Positions 1 through 8,139 are shown, numbered from the stretch's first letter. The stretch is DNA of 64,000 nucleotides from Pseudomonas marginalis (GCF_024169655.1 NZ_JALJWV010000001.1:1245001-1309000), one strand, 5' to 3'. Notes: generated from the sequence alone by a model not told the origin. Translations and numbers: made by a program.

Positions 1-523
1 ACAGCTTGCGCGTAAAGAAGAAGTGGAAGGACAGCAGGTTCTCGGTGCCATCGATGGTCGGGTTGGCATGTTGTTCGAACGGCAAGGTAATGTTGAAGCC
101 CAGGCTGTGCTCCAGGCCAGCACCTTCGTGGGCGGCGGCCATGATGCCGCCACCGCCGCCGGTGATCACCATCAGATCGGAGCGCGCCAGCGCCGCGCCC
201 ACTTCCCGGGCCAGGGCGTAGAGCGGGCTTTCCATCGGCGTGCGCGCCGAGCCGAACACGGTAACTTTGCGTCGCCCCTTGAACTGTTCCAGCACGCGGA
301 AGGCGTGGTCCAGTTCGCGGATAGCTTGCAAGGTGATTTTGGCGTTCCAGCGGCTGCGGTCGTCTTGGGCCATGCGCAGCGCGGTGAGGATCATGTCGCG
401 ATAAAGAGGAATATTCGGGCTGTCGGGAGCGATCAACTGGAGTTGAGCTTCGACCTGCTGCGTGAGGTCGACCCCGTTCGCTTCAAAATGCTGGAGCAGA
501 CGCTCATTCGGTTCGTAAGGCAT
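1..523 (-). CDS. LOG-family (TIGR00730-type) Rossmann-fold protein, 3' end missing
   Basis: The first 174 codons of a gene that runs off the left edge of the window. The start ATG at 521-523 follows AAGGAG at a good distance. The helical N-terminal part precedes a Rossmann segment with 'VFGSART' and the glycine-rich 'VITGGGGGIMAAAHEGA', which corresponds to the nucleotide-binding loop of LOG/'lysine decarboxylase-like' proteins (the PGGxGTxxE motif would lie beyond the window). Family members are nucleotide 5'-monophosphate ribohydrolases (LOG, PpnN) acting in the cytoplasm on purine monophosphates or cytokinin precursors. The long N-terminal extension and 'ALRMAQDDRSRWNAK' recall the larger bacterial subgroup rather than the roughly 195-aa plant-type LOGs. 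The exact substrate cannot be told from the visible part. Confidence 0.8.
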   Translation of the reverse strand, partial: MPYEPNERLLQHFEANGVDLTQQVEAQLQLIAPDSPNIPLYRDMILTALRMAQDDRSRWNAKITLQAIRELDHAFRVLEQFKGRRKVTVFGSARTPMESPLYALAREVGAALARSDLMVITGGGGGIMAAAHEGAGLEHSLGFNITLPFEQHANPTIDGTENLLSFHFFFTRKL

Positions 524-886
524 TCAACTTCTCCTTCTTCACAGAGCCTGGGCGGGCGGCGAGATTCGTCCGTGGCCACGACACTGCATGCCAAGGCATT
601 GCACGGTGTTCGCCAAGCGGCAAAGTGCGGCTCTGTATGTTCCTTGTGATTTAAAAACCTTTGCACTGCACGTGGCAGGAGGACAACTCTGTTTTGCCCT
701 GAAAATGTTACAGAACAGCATGGGAACTGGGCTGAGCGGGCAGTAGGAATGAGACGATCATGGGCCGAAAAACCCTTGGCTGGCAACCGCTTATTGGTCT
801 TACGTCAGAACGTGCGGCGCTTGGTGGAAAACGCAAACGAGGGAAGTGCGCGCCACTGGACAGCGGCGCGCGGGGGTAAGTACGAC
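524..886. other. intergenic stretch without a supported gene
   Basis: This 363-base gap separates the LOG-family gene from the small secreted-protein gene. I see no RNA gene in it. A GC-rich inverted repeat at about 847-874 (arms GCGCGCC/GGCGCGC) lies just beyond the stop of the next minus-strand gene, but it lacks a T-run, so it is only a possible 3'-end hairpin. Confidence 0.3.
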
Positions 887-1327
887 TTACTTTTTCTTCT
901 TCGCCGCCGCCGGTGCCGGGCAGTCCGCTTCGACGAATTTCACCGATGCTACCGGGCGGTTGGTCTTGTTTTCGGAGATGTCATAACGCATGACCGCGCC
1001 CTTGGCCATCAGCTCGCGGTAGCCTTTGTTCAGGCACACGCTTTGCCCCAGTTGGAAATACACCGCCTTGGGGTTGGCACGCATCTGTTCGGCACGATCA
1101 GGCAGCACGCTGAGGTGATCGATCAACTGCATTCCTTCAACGGTATAGGCCACTTCCAGGGTTTTTTCATCGATTTCCCGGGGCAGGTCCTTGTTGCTTT
1201 CAGCCGCGACGCTTTGCAGCTTCTTGTTCATTTGGGCCTCCAGCAGCGAGGCCGCCTGAGCGCCAACAGGCAAGACCAGCGCAAGGGCGACGGATGGGGC
1301 GACAAGACGCAGCATGGAACGCAGCAT
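887..1327 (-). CDS. small exported protein, PA3611-like quorum-sensing-regulated virulence factor family
   Basis: A 146-aa protein with a clear Sec signal peptide (residues 1-25, cleavage near 'GAQA-AS'). The short mature domain has two cysteines (within 'QSVCLNKGY' and 'EADCP') that could form a disulfide. It ends in a run of alanines and lysines, 'APAAAKKKK'. The segments 'YTVEGMQLIDHLSV', 'QLGQSVC' and 'YDISENKTNRPV' match my recollection of the small Pseudomonas family named after PA3611 ('quorum-sensing-regulated virulence factor'). That name comes from expression data, and the molecular function is not known. It is transcribed away from tapT, which starts about 200 bases upstream on the other strand. 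The family call rests on memory of the motif pattern only. Confidence 0.6.
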   Translation of the reverse strand: MLRSMLRLVAPSVALALVLPVGAQAASLLEAQMNKKLQSVAAESNKDLPREIDEKTLEVAYTVEGMQLIDHLSVLPDRAEQMRANPKAVYFQLGQSVCLNKGYRELMAKGAVMRYDISENKTNRPVASVKFVEADCPAPAAAKKKK

Positions 1328-1525
1328 GAAACTCTCCTGATTCGGTTACTGGTGCATAGACCAGCCACTGGGCTGTGCGTTCAGTGGCGCGCAATTATAG
1401 GTGAGCCCTGGCCAGTACAGCCAGGCGTATTGCTGGGAAGTGCGTGTGGCTCTGGTAAACTGCGGCCACTTAAGCCTTCCTCGAGTTCCCTCAGTGTCGA
1501 TTTCCCCTTCCGTGCGGCGCATCCG

Positions 1526-2245
1526 ATGAGCCACGCCGTCTCTCGTCTGCGTACCCAGCGCCTGGCGCGCGCCATCAGGCCTTTCGTCAATCGGGGTTCG
1601 CGTGCCGAGCGCTGCCCCGGCTGCCGGGTGATCCCCGCCTATTGTTTGTGTGCCTGGCGGCCCAAGGTCCAGGCCCGGTCTGCGATGTGCCTGTTGATGC
1701 ACGACGTCGAACCGATGAAGCCCAGCAACACAGGCTGGCTGATCGCCGATGTGATCGACGACACCAGCGCGTTCGCCTGGTCGCGCACCGAGGTTGATCC
1801 CGAATTGCTCACCCTGCTGGCTGACCCGCAGTGGCAACCCTACATCGTGTTCCCCGGCGAATTCGTGGCGCCGGAACGGGTGGTCAGTGAGGTCAAGGTA
1901 GGGGAGGGCAAGCGCCCGCTGTTTATCCTGTTGGACGGCACGTGGAGCGAAGCGCGCAAGATGTTCCGCAAAAGTCCTTATTTGGAGCATTTGCCGGTCC
2001 TCAGCCTGGCTCCGGAACAGCTGTCGCGCTACAAACTGCGTCGTTCCAAGCGTGATGATCATTTCTGCACAGCCGAAGTCGCCGCGCTGTGCCTGGAGCT
2101 GGCCGACGACTGCGCAGCCAGCGAAGTGCTGGACGCTTACCTCGACGTGTTCAGCACCCATTATCTGGCCGCCAAGTTCCAGTTACCGCTGGACTTGACG
2201 GATATCGTCCATACTCGTCTAGCGCCCTACATCCCGGCGGTATAA
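1526..2245 (+). CDS. tapT: DTW-domain tRNA-uridine aminocarboxypropyltransferase (TapT/YfiP family)
   Basis: A 239-aa protein starting at ATG 1526. The open frame continues upstream to 749, but that extension overlaps the opposite-strand gene and has no family similarity. The family signature is the D-x-T-W motif in 'LFILLDGTWSEARKM'. The N-terminal cysteine cluster 'CPGCRVIPAYCLC' probably binds a metal, and 'LRRSKRDDHFCTAEVAALCLE' is the conserved C-terminal block. TapT enzymes transfer the 3-amino-3-carboxypropyl group of S-adenosylmethionine to uridine 47 of tRNA (acp3U47), which stabilises tRNA at high temperature. It stands alone between a divergent secreted-protein gene and erdR. Confidence 0.88.
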   Translation: MSHAVSRLRTQRLARAIRPFVNRGSRAERCPGCRVIPAYCLCAWRPKVQARSAMCLLMHDVEPMKPSNTGWLIADVIDDTSAFAWSRTEVDPELLTLLADPQWQPYIVFPGEFVAPERVVSEVKVGEGKRPLFILLDGTWSEARKMFRKSPYLEHLPVLSLAPEQLSRYKLRRSKRDDHFCTAEVAALCLELADDCAASEVLDAYLDVFSTHYLAAKFQLPLDLTDIVHTRLAPYIPAV

Positions 2246-2497
2246 CCAGACGACGTTTGCATGATGGCACTGTGAATTCAACCGCCGCTAAACTGCCCAT
2301 TGGCGTAGTGCTTGACCACCCAGGCTGCGCTGGGCATGCTGGGCGCCGATCAGGGCGCAACCGTGAATTTCCAACGTCGTTTCAGGTGCTTTTGACGTTG
2401 AGCATGCCCTGTGGTGATGGCTGCCTGGCCGTTACCTTGTGTATTGGCGAACCCTGAACCCATCAGGGCTGCCATAAAAAACAGGATCATTTAATCA

Positions 2498-3148
2498 ATG
2501 GCCACATACGAAATCCTGATAGCTGATGACCACCCGCTGTTTCGCAGTGCGCTGCATCAGGCAGTAACGCTGGGCCTGGGCCCGGATGTACGTCTGGTTG
2601 AAGTGGCTAGCATTGCCGAGCTGGAAACCCGCCTCACCGAAAAATCCGACTGGGACCTGGTGCTGCTCGACCTGAACATGCCTGGTGCCTACGGATTTTC
2701 AGGGCTGGTGCTGTTACGCGGGCAATACCCGCAGATCCCCGTGGTGATGGTCTCGGCCCAGGAAGAAGCCGATGTGGTGGTGCGCTCCAAGGAGTTTGGC
2801 GCCAGCGGTTTCATTCCCAAGTCGAGCTCCATGGAAGATATCCAGAAAGCCGTGCGCACGGTGCTGGATGGCGATGTGTCCTGGCCGCCGCAGGCGTTTG
2901 AAGAAATCAATGTGTCCGACGAAGCCAAGGCTGCCCGTGATGGCTTGGCCAGCCTGACGCCCCAGCAGTTCCGGGTGCTCACCATGGTCTGCGAAGGCTT
3001 GTTGAACAAGCAGATCGCTTACGAGTTGAGCGTGTCGGAAGCGACCATCAAGGCCCACGTCACCGCGATCTTTCGCAAGCTGGGAGTGCGCACGCGAACC
3101 CAGGCGGCGTTGCTCTTGCAACAACTTGAGTCAATTTCGCAGCATTAA
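2498..3148 (+). CDS. erdR: NarL/LuxR-type response regulator, ErdR (CrbR) family
   Basis: A 216-aa two-component regulator. An N-terminal receiver domain (about 1-125) carries the acidic pair DD (10-11), phospho-acceptor D58 in 'LVLLDLNMPG' and K113 in 'FIPKSSS'. A LuxR-type helix-turn-helix follows (about 148-210, 'LTPQQFRVLTMVCEGLLNKQIA' then 'VSEATIKAHVTAIFRKLGV'). The gene is directly followed by dgkA, the same order as PA3604 (erdR)-PA3603 (dgkA) in P. aeruginosa. In pseudomonads ErdR/CrbR acts with the sensor kinase MxtR/CrbS to activate acetyl-CoA synthetase (acsA) and ethanol/acetate use. No sensor gene is adjacent, which agrees with its orphan position elsewhere. The orthology rests on sequence type plus synteny. 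Confidence 0.85.
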   Translation: MATYEILIADDHPLFRSALHQAVTLGLGPDVRLVEVASIAELETRLTEKSDWDLVLLDLNMPGAYGFSGLVLLRGQYPQIPVVMVSAQEEADVVVRSKEFGASGFIPKSSSMEDIQKAVRTVLDGDVSWPPQAFEEINVSDEAKAARDGLASLTPQQFRVLTMVCEGLLNKQIAYELSVSEATIKAHVTAIFRKLGVRTRTQAALLLQQLESISQH

Positions 3149-3223
3149 GCTGTTGCCAATTCACGCTTTTTTGACTTTGCGTGATCTAGTTTTCCCACTT
3201 CTTTGGTTCAGTTGCCTACATCT

Positions 3224-3586
3224 ATGTCGCCTTTCAAGGGTCAAACCGGTATCAAACGTATCTTTAACGCAGGGGGCTATTCCCTGGATGGCCTGCGCGC
3301 AGCCTTCACCGGTGAGGCGGCATTCCGTCAGTTGGTGTTGCTGAACGTCATCCTGATCCCGCTGAGTTTTTTCCTGCATGTCAGCCGCGTCGAAAGGGCG
3401 CTGTTGATTGCGGTGTGCCTGCTGGCGTTGATCGTCGAGTTGCTCAACTCGGCGGTGGAAGCGGCCATCGACCGCATTTCCCTGGACCGTCACCCACTGT
3501 CGAAAAACGCCAAGGACATGGGCAGCGCCGCGCAATTCGTGGCACTGACCATGATCGCCCTGGTGTGGGCCGTGATCCTGATCTAA
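3224..3586 (+). CDS. dgkA: diacylglycerol kinase DgkA
   Basis: A 120-aa integral membrane kinase that phosphorylates diacylglycerol to phosphatidic acid with ATP, recycling the diacylglycerol made during membrane-derived oligosaccharide and LPS modification. Three transmembrane helices are visible (about 34-52, 57-75 and 100-119). The catalytic block is 'VELLNSAVEAAIDRI' followed by 'HPLSKNAKDMGSAAQF', typical of the family. The length matches E. coli DgkA (about 122 aa). I chose ATG 3224; a TTG at 3203 would add seven residues unlike the family. Neither has a strong ribosome-binding site. The osmoregulated-glucan gene opgD in this window could be a metabolic partner, because glucan decoration releases diacylglycerol. 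Confidence 0.93.
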   Translation: MSPFKGQTGIKRIFNAGGYSLDGLRAAFTGEAAFRQLVLLNVILIPLSFFLHVSRVERALLIAVCLLALIVELLNSAVEAAIDRISLDRHPLSKNAKDMGSAAQFVALTMIALVWAVILI

Positions 3587-3589
3587 GCC

Positions 3590-4516
3590 TCAGGCAATGC
3601 TCGGCAGCACGATTTCGTCGCTGCGCTGGACCCCTGCGGTGAAGGCGCGGCACAGTTCCAGAAACTCGCGCATCGCCGAGGTCTGGTATTTCTGCTTGTG
3701 CCAGATGAAGTAGAACTGCCGGGCCAGGTCCAGGTCCGGGGTTTCTACCGGCACCAGGCTGCCACGGCGGAAGGCATCGCGCAGCGCCAGCCGCGAAATG
3801 CAGCCAATCCCCAGCCCCGACTCCACCGCACGTTTGATCGCTTCGGTGTGTTCCAGCTCCAGGCGAATATTCAGCGCGCTGCGATGATGACGCATGGCCT
3901 GATCAAAGGTCAGGCGCGTGCCCGAGCCTTGTTCGCGCAGAATCCACGCTTCATGGGTCAATTCTTCCATGGTGGCCACGCCGCGCTGGGCCAGGTGATG
4001 CTGAGGCGCGCAAAACACCACCAGCTCATCTTCCACCCAGGTTTGCACTTCGATATCCGGGTGGCTGCAGTCGCCTTCGATTAGACCCAGGTCAATTTCG
4101 TAATGCGCGACTTGGTGCACGATATGTGCAGTGTTCTGCACATGCAGCTTCACCTGGCTCTCGGGGTGCTGCTGCATGAAGCTGCCGATCAGCAGCGTGG
4201 CCAGGTAATTGCCGATGGTCAGCGTGGCGCCAACGGCCAGCGAGCCGAAGCCGGACTTGCCGTTGAGCAGGTCTTCGATCTCCTTGGACTGGTCCAGCAG
4301 GGCGACCGCCTGGGGCAATAACTGACGGCCGAGGGCGTTGAGGCTCAGGCGTTTACCCGCCCGATCGAACAATTGGCAGCTGGATTGACGCTCCAGCTCG
4401 GTGATTGAGGTGCTGGCGGCGGACTGAGACAAGGCCAGAAGGCCAGCAGCGCGTGAGACGCTTTCCTGCTGGGCGACGGCGACGAAGACTTGCAGTTGAC
4501 GGAGAGTAAATCGCAT
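3590..4516 (-). CDS. finR: LysR-type regulator FinR, activator of fpr
   Basis: A 308-aa LysR protein. The start at ATG 4516 gives the canonical 'MRFTLRQLQVFVAVAQQESVS'; the longer open frame would prepend 45 non-homologous residues running into the fpr promoter. The winged helix-turn-helix occupies residues 1-60 ('AAGLLALSQSAASTSITELE') and a co-inducer-binding domain covers about 90-295. It is divergent from fpr with 124 bases between the starts. This arrangement matches finR-fpr in P. putida and P. aeruginosa (PA3398/PA3397), where FinR is needed for induction of ferredoxin-NADP reductase under superoxide and other stress. The name therefore rests mainly on the gene pair. Confidence 0.82.
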   Translation of the reverse strand: MRFTLRQLQVFVAVAQQESVSRAAGLLALSQSAASTSITELERQSSCQLFDRAGKRLSLNALGRQLLPQAVALLDQSKEIEDLLNGKSGFGSLAVGATLTIGNYLATLLIGSFMQQHPESQVKLHVQNTAHIVHQVAHYEIDLGLIEGDCSHPDIEVQTWVEDELVVFCAPQHHLAQRGVATMEELTHEAWILREQGSGTRLTFDQAMRHHRSALNIRLELEHTEAIKRAVESGLGIGCISRLALRDAFRRGSLVPVETPDLDLARQFYFIWHKQKYQTSAMREFLELCRAFTAGVQRSDEIVLPSIA

Positions 4517-4640
4517 ATCGATATAACCGATAACCCTTATCTTAATAATCCAGTTAACAGATATTGTCGCCGCGATTAGAATGCTGTGCAATTGCGCACT
4601 TATCATTTGGCGCAGACCCATCTCCAGGAGTCCCCCGTAC
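4517..4640. promoter_or_regulatory. finR/fpr divergent promoter region
   Basis: This AT-rich interval lies between the divergent finR and fpr starts. It contains the palindrome ATATCGATAT (4515-4524) immediately upstream of the finR start, followed by overlapping repeats of the type CGATATAACCGATAACC. These are reasonable candidate FinR contacts, since LysR proteins usually bind T-N11-A-like dyads in the shared promoter. I cannot tell from sequence which of them is used. Confidence 0.4.
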
Positions 4641-5420
4641 ATGAGCAACATGAACCACGAGCGTGTCCTCAGTGTTCATCACTGGAACGACACTCTGTTC
4701 AGCTTCAAGTGCACCCGCGATCCGGGCTTGCGCTTCGAGAACGGTCAGTTCGTGATGATCGGCCTGCAACAGCCCAACGGCCGCCCACTCATGCGCGCTT
4801 ATTCGATTGCCAGCCCGAACTGGGAAGAGCATCTGGAGTTCTTCAGCATCAAGGTGCCCGATGGCCCGCTGACTTCCCAGTTGCAGCACCTGAAGGAAGG
4901 CGATGAGATCATCATCAGCAAAAAGCCGACAGGCACCCTGGTGCTTGACGATTTGAAGCCGGGCAAGCACTTGTACCTGCTCAGCACCGGTACGGGCCTC
5001 GCGCCGTTCATGAGCGTGATCCAGGACCCGGAAACCTACGAGCGTTTCGAAAAAGTGATCCTGTGCCACGGCGTGCGTTACGTCAACGAAGTCGCCTACC
5101 GCGAATTCATCACCGAGCACTTGCCGCAGAATGAATTCTTCGGCGAAGCCCTGCGTGAAAAGTTGATCTACTACCCCACCGTGACCCGCGAGCCGTTCGA
5201 ACACCAAGGTCGCCTGACCGACCTGATGCGCAGTGGCAAGCTGTTCCGCGATATCGGCCTGCCACCGATCAACCCCGAGGACGACCGCGCCATGCTGTGC
5301 GGCAGCCCAAGCATGTTGGACGAGACCAGCGAAGTGTTGAACAGCTTCGGCCTGAAAGTTTCGCCACGGATGCGTGAACCGGGTGACTATCTGATCGAAC
5401 GCGCCTTCGTCGAGAAGTAA
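4641..5420 (+). CDS. fpr: ferredoxin-NADP+ reductase Fpr
   Basis: A 259-aa flavoprotein that exchanges electrons between NADPH and ferredoxin or flavodoxin, supplying reduced ferredoxin for iron-sulfur repair and redox defence. The FAD-binding motif 'MRAYSIASPNWEEHLEFF' and the NADP-binding loop 'LLSTGTGLAPFMSVIQD' are present. 'MLCGSPSMLDET' and the terminal 'YLIERAFVEK' are typical of the bacterial FPR subclass. ATG 4641 was chosen because CAGGAG lies about 10 bases upstream and the protein then matches the usual family length. Divergent finR is its presumed activator. Confidence 0.93.
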   Translation: MSNMNHERVLSVHHWNDTLFSFKCTRDPGLRFENGQFVMIGLQQPNGRPLMRAYSIASPNWEEHLEFFSIKVPDGPLTSQLQHLKEGDEIIISKKPTGTLVLDDLKPGKHLYLLSTGTGLAPFMSVIQDPETYERFEKVILCHGVRYVNEVAYREFITEHLPQNEFFGEALREKLIYYPTVTREPFEHQGRLTDLMRSGKLFRDIGLPPINPEDDRAMLCGSPSMLDETSEVLNSFGLKVSPRMREPGDYLIERAFVEK

Positions 5421-5433
5421 ACGCGGTCAAAAA

Positions 5434-5527
5434 AATGTGGGAGGGGGCTTGTCCCCGATGGCGGTCTGTCAGTTGCTACAACTAGCACTGAATCACCGCC
5501 ATCGGGGGCAAGCCCCCTCCCACATTT
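5434..5527. repeat. REPIN (paired REP palindromes, GTGGGAGGGGGCTTG type)
   Basis: Two inverted REP units, at about 5434-5464 and 5495-5526, are separated by a roughly 30-base loop. Each arm reads as TGTGGGAGGGGGCTTG followed by CCCCGATGGCGG, so the whole element can fold into one long hairpin. This is the abundant REP class of P. fluorescens genomes, mobilised in trans by RAYT transposases. It sits between the convergent 3' ends of fpr and trmO and may also help terminate or protect both transcripts. Confidence 0.88.
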
Positions 5528-5536
5528 GTTTTCGGT

Positions 5537-6232
5537 TTATTCAGCTGCAATCACTTCCAGCACACAGATGACGCCCGCCTCGGGATAGTGCCAACGCACA
5601 TCCACATCCCAGAACCGCACCCCGTATTCACGCTCTGGCCCGGGCGTCTGATAGGCCGGCCGCGGGTCTTGTGCCAAACACTGCTCGATCAACTCCACCA
5701 GCGGTTCAGCAAGGCGCTGAGCGTGGCCTTGTGCCTGGTGCAGAGCCGTCTTCAGCCACTGCACGGGAATCAGTTGCGGCGCGCTACTGGCGATGTCGTT
5801 GGTGGCGCTGTCGATGATGTCGGCATACGGCACATACGGCTTGATATCCAACACCGGCGTGCCGTCGAGCAGATCGATCCCGGAGATCCACAGCCGGCCC
5901 GGTTCGACCTTGTCCAGCTTCACCACCGACTGGCCAATCCCGTTGGGTCGATGGGTCGCGCGGGTGGCAAACACGCCCATGGACGTGTTGCCACCCAGGC
6001 GTGGCGGGCGCACTTTCAGGCGGGGCTTGTCTTCGAGGGCCTGGTGGAACAGAAACAGCAGCCACACATGGCTGACCTGCTCCAGGCCCTGCACCGCCTC
6101 GCCGTGGTCGAACGGCGCGACCAACTCCAGCACGCCGCGGGCGGCAGGCGCCAGTTGCGGTTGGCGCGGGATGGCGAACTTCTCCTTGAAGCAGGAGCGC
6201 ACGAAGCCGACGGGCGAGACCTGGTAACTCAT
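5537..6232 (-). CDS. trmO: tRNA (N6-threonylcarbamoyladenosine(37)-N6)-methyltransferase TrmO
   Basis: A 231-aa protein of the TrmO (YaeB/TsaA) family, which adds a methyl group from S-adenosylmethionine to t6A37 of tRNA-Thr(GGU). Characteristic blocks are 'VGFVRSCFKEKFAIPRQP', 'LEQVSHVWLLFLFHQ', 'RATHRPNGIGQSVVKL' and 'LDGTPVLDIKPYVPYAD', then the C-terminal domain with 'YGVRFWDVDVRW'. The length is normal. Its start lies three bases after the stop of the upstream DUF1456 gene, so the pseudouridine synthase, DUF1456 and trmO genes probably form one operon. tsaB at 48.5 kb makes a component needed for the t6A substrate. Confidence 0.92.
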   Translation of the reverse strand: MSYQVSPVGFVRSCFKEKFAIPRQPQLAPAARGVLELVAPFDHGEAVQGLEQVSHVWLLFLFHQALEDKPRLKVRPPRLGGNTSMGVFATRATHRPNGIGQSVVKLDKVEPGRLWISGIDLLDGTPVLDIKPYVPYADIIDSATNDIASSAPQLIPVQWLKTALHQAQGHAQRLAEPLVELIEQCLAQDPRPAYQTPGPEREYGVRFWDVDVRWHYPEAGVICVLEVIAAE

Positions 6233-6235
6233 GGC

Positions 6236-6697
6236 TTACGCGCGAACCCGCAGGGTCAGGCCCTTGAGGAAGTTGCGCAGCAACTGGTCGCCGCAGGTGC
6301 GGTAATTGGTATGGCCAAACTTGCGGAACAGCGCGCTCAGCTCAGGCTTGGACACCGGGAACTCGGCAGCCTTGAGGATGGCGTGCATGTCGTCTTCCTT
6401 CAGTTCGAAGGCCACGCGCAGCTTCTTGAGGATGATGTTGTTGGTCACCGGGGTTTCGATCGGCTGCGGCGCACGGCTGTCGTCCTTGCCGCGCTTGAAA
6501 ATCACCAGGCCGTCAAGGAAGTGCGCCATGACCTCGTCCGGGCAGAACACAAAGCCTTCTTCCTCGTCTTTCTTGAGGTAAGTCAGCAGGTCTTCCTTGG
6601 TCACGTCCATGCCGCCGAGTTTGATCAGCTCGACCATCTTGTTGTCGCTGATGTCGAGCATGTAGCGCACGCTGCGCAGTACGTCGTTGTGAATCAT
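6236..6697 (-). CDS. DUF1456 family protein (YehS-like)
   Basis: A 153-aa cytoplasmic protein with two similar halves of the DUF1456 type: 'NDVLRSVRYMLDISDNKMVELIKLGG' near the N-terminus and 'NNIILKKLRVAFELKEDDMHAILKAA' near residue 90. This tandem arrangement is seen in E. coli YehS. No catalytic motif is evident and the family has no established function. ATG 6697 is preferred because AGGA lies nine bases upstream; a TTG nine bases further upstream is possible. It is wedged between the pseudouridine synthase gene and trmO, so a link to RNA modification is conceivable but unproven. Confidence 0.85.
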   Translation of the reverse strand: MIHNDVLRSVRYMLDISDNKMVELIKLGGMDVTKEDLLTYLKKDEEEGFVFCPDEVMAHFLDGLVIFKRGKDDSRAPQPIETPVTNNIILKKLRVAFELKEDDMHAILKAAEFPVSKPELSALFRKFGHTNYRTCGDQLLRNFLKGLTLRVRA

Positions 6698-6765
6698 GGT
6701 GGGCAATCCTGGTTTTCAACGGTGGACACCGCCCACGCAGGCGGTGTCGAAAAAGGGGGAGGGGC

Positions 6766-7476
6766 TCAGAACTTCTCTTTGCCGGACAGGTAGCGCCATT
6801 GGCCCACCGGCACCTTGCCGATGGACACACCACCGATGCGGATGCGACGGATGGCGATGACTTTCAAGCCGACGGCTTCGCAGAACAAGGCAATCACCCC
6901 AGGTTGCGGGTTTTTCATCGCAAAGCGCAGGCGGTTTTCGTTCTGCCAACTGGCTTTCACCGCTGGCAGCTCTTTGCCTTTGTAGGTCAGGCCGTGGTTG
7001 AGGCGGTTCAGGCCGTGAGCAACCATGTCACCTTCGACCTCCACCACGTATTCCTGCTCGATCTTGGCGGCATCGGCGGTCAACTTGCGCAGAATCTTCC
7101 AATCCTGGGTAAACACCAACAGGCCGCTGGCCTTGGCTTGCAGGTCGGCGCTGGCGGTCAGGCGCAGGAAGTGGCCCTTGAGCGGGCGCTTGCTGAAGCG
7201 GTGTTCTTCCGACAGCGTTTCGGCGCTGATCGAAGCCATCGCCGTCTCGGCATCCACGCCGACAGGCGCGTGCAGCAGGATGGTCACCGGCTCTGGCGCG
7301 GTGGCCTTGGCCTCGGGGTCCAGTTCGACCTTCTGGGTGGTGACCTTGAACTGCGGTTCGTCGATCACTTCACCGTCCACCGAGACCCAGCCGCCTTCGA
7401 TAAACAGCTCAGCCTCCCGACGGGAGCAACCGACCAGTTCGATAAGGCGTTTGGAGAGGCGTATGGGGTCAGTCAT
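6766..7476 (-). CDS. RsuA/RluF-family pseudouridine synthase
   Basis: A 236-aa protein with an N-terminal S4 RNA-binding domain ('IRLSKRLIELVGCSRREAELFIEGGWVSVDG', residues 5-40) and a C-terminal RsuA-type synthase domain. Such enzymes isomerise specific uridines in rRNA or tRNA. The usual catalytic motif GRLDxxTxGLLLLTND is strongly altered here to 'TASADLQAKASGLLVFTQD'. The likely catalytic aspartate is still in register, but the preceding glycine-arginine is missing. The C-terminal 'RIRIGGVSIGKVPVGQWRYLS' is typical. It is first in a probable operon with DUF1456 and trmO. RluF or RluF-like is the closest guess; the target uridine is unknown. Confidence 0.82.
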   Translation of the reverse strand: MTDPIRLSKRLIELVGCSRREAELFIEGGWVSVDGEVIDEPQFKVTTQKVELDPEAKATAPEPVTILLHAPVGVDAETAMASISAETLSEEHRFSKRPLKGHFLRLTASADLQAKASGLLVFTQDWKILRKLTADAAKIEQEYVVEVEGDMVAHGLNRLNHGLTYKGKELPAVKASWQNENRLRFAMKNPQPGVIALFCEAVGLKVIAIRRIRIGGVSIGKVPVGQWRYLSGKEKF

Positions 7477-7547
7477 GACAAAGGCCGTAGCAAAAGGGGG
7501 CCACTATTGTACCTGTGTGGACGCGGTTAATCCCGGCCCCATTTCAT

Positions 7548-8021
7548 TTAGCCCTGACGCGCCTCTTGCTGCACCTGGCGCAAACGCATGTGCAGCAGCG
7601 GATAAGGTTGCCCAAGGCCATCATGCTCCGTGCGGCCGATGACCTCGAAGCCTTGCTTGACGTAAAAACCCAGCGCCTGCGGGTTCTGTTCGTTGACGTC
7701 CAGCTCATCGGCGTTCATGCACTCGATCGCATAACGCAGCAATTGCTTGCCCAGGCCCTGGCCACGGTGCTGTGGGTCGATAAACAGCATCTCGACCTTG
7801 CCCGCGGCCACCCCGGCGAACCCGGTGATGCGTTGGTGCGTGTCCTTGGTGCAGATCAGCATGACCGCATCCAGGTAGCGGGTCAGCACCAGGTTTTTCA
7901 GCAACGTGATGTAGCTGTCCGGCAGAAAATCATGGGTGGCACGCACCGAATCCTCCCAGATACGCGCCAATTCCGCGAAGTCGCTGGTTTTGGGGGTGTG
8001 GATAACCGAATGCTGACGCAT
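7548..8021 (-). CDS. GNAT-family N-acetyltransferase
   Basis: A 157-aa single-domain acetyltransferase. The acetyl-CoA pyrophosphate-binding loop is 'IDPQHRGQGLGKQLLRYAI' (motif A, R/Q-x-x-G-x-G/A), preceded by the beta-bulge strand 'GKVEMLFI' and followed by motif B 'LDVNEQNPQALGFYVKQGFEVIGR'. The substrate is not predictable; similar proteins (YjaB/PhnO-like) acetylate small amines or protein N-termini. It stands alone between the pseudouridine synthase gene and rimO on the same strand, separated from rimO by a terminator. Confidence 0.87.
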   Translation of the reverse strand: MRQHSVIHTPKTSDFAELARIWEDSVRATHDFLPDSYITLLKNLVLTRYLDAVMLICTKDTHQRITGFAGVAAGKVEMLFIDPQHRGQGLGKQLLRYAIECMNADELDVNEQNPQALGFYVKQGFEVIGRTEHDGLGQPYPLLHMRLRQVQQEARQG

Positions 8022-8073
8022 GTCCGCTGCCCTTTTGTAGATGATCGGGACCGATGGGCAAGACGATAGACCT

Positions 8074-8110
8074 AAAAAAGCCCCGCATCTTGTTCAGAGG
8101 CAGGGCTTTT
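8074..8110 (-). terminator. Rho-independent terminator of rimO
   Basis: An inverted repeat with arms AAAAGCCC/GGGCTTTT lies 30 bases downstream of the rimO stop. On the minus strand it ends in a run of six T's, a classical intrinsic terminator. Confidence 0.8.
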
Positions 8111-8139
8111 CGAGTTTTTTTTAGCGGTGCCTGATGCTA

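Noticed and set aside
749..1525. Upstream extension of the tapT frame giving a 498-aa protein
   Set aside because: The extension is antisense to the secreted-protein gene at 887-1327, lacks family similarity, and ATG 1526 gives the normal DTW-protein length.
2350..2490. Minus-strand 46-codon frame starting 'MILFFMAALMGSGFANTQ'
   Set aside because: Signal-peptide-like start, but no ribosome-binding site, no recognised family, and it faces the erdR promoter; could be a remnant but support is too thin.
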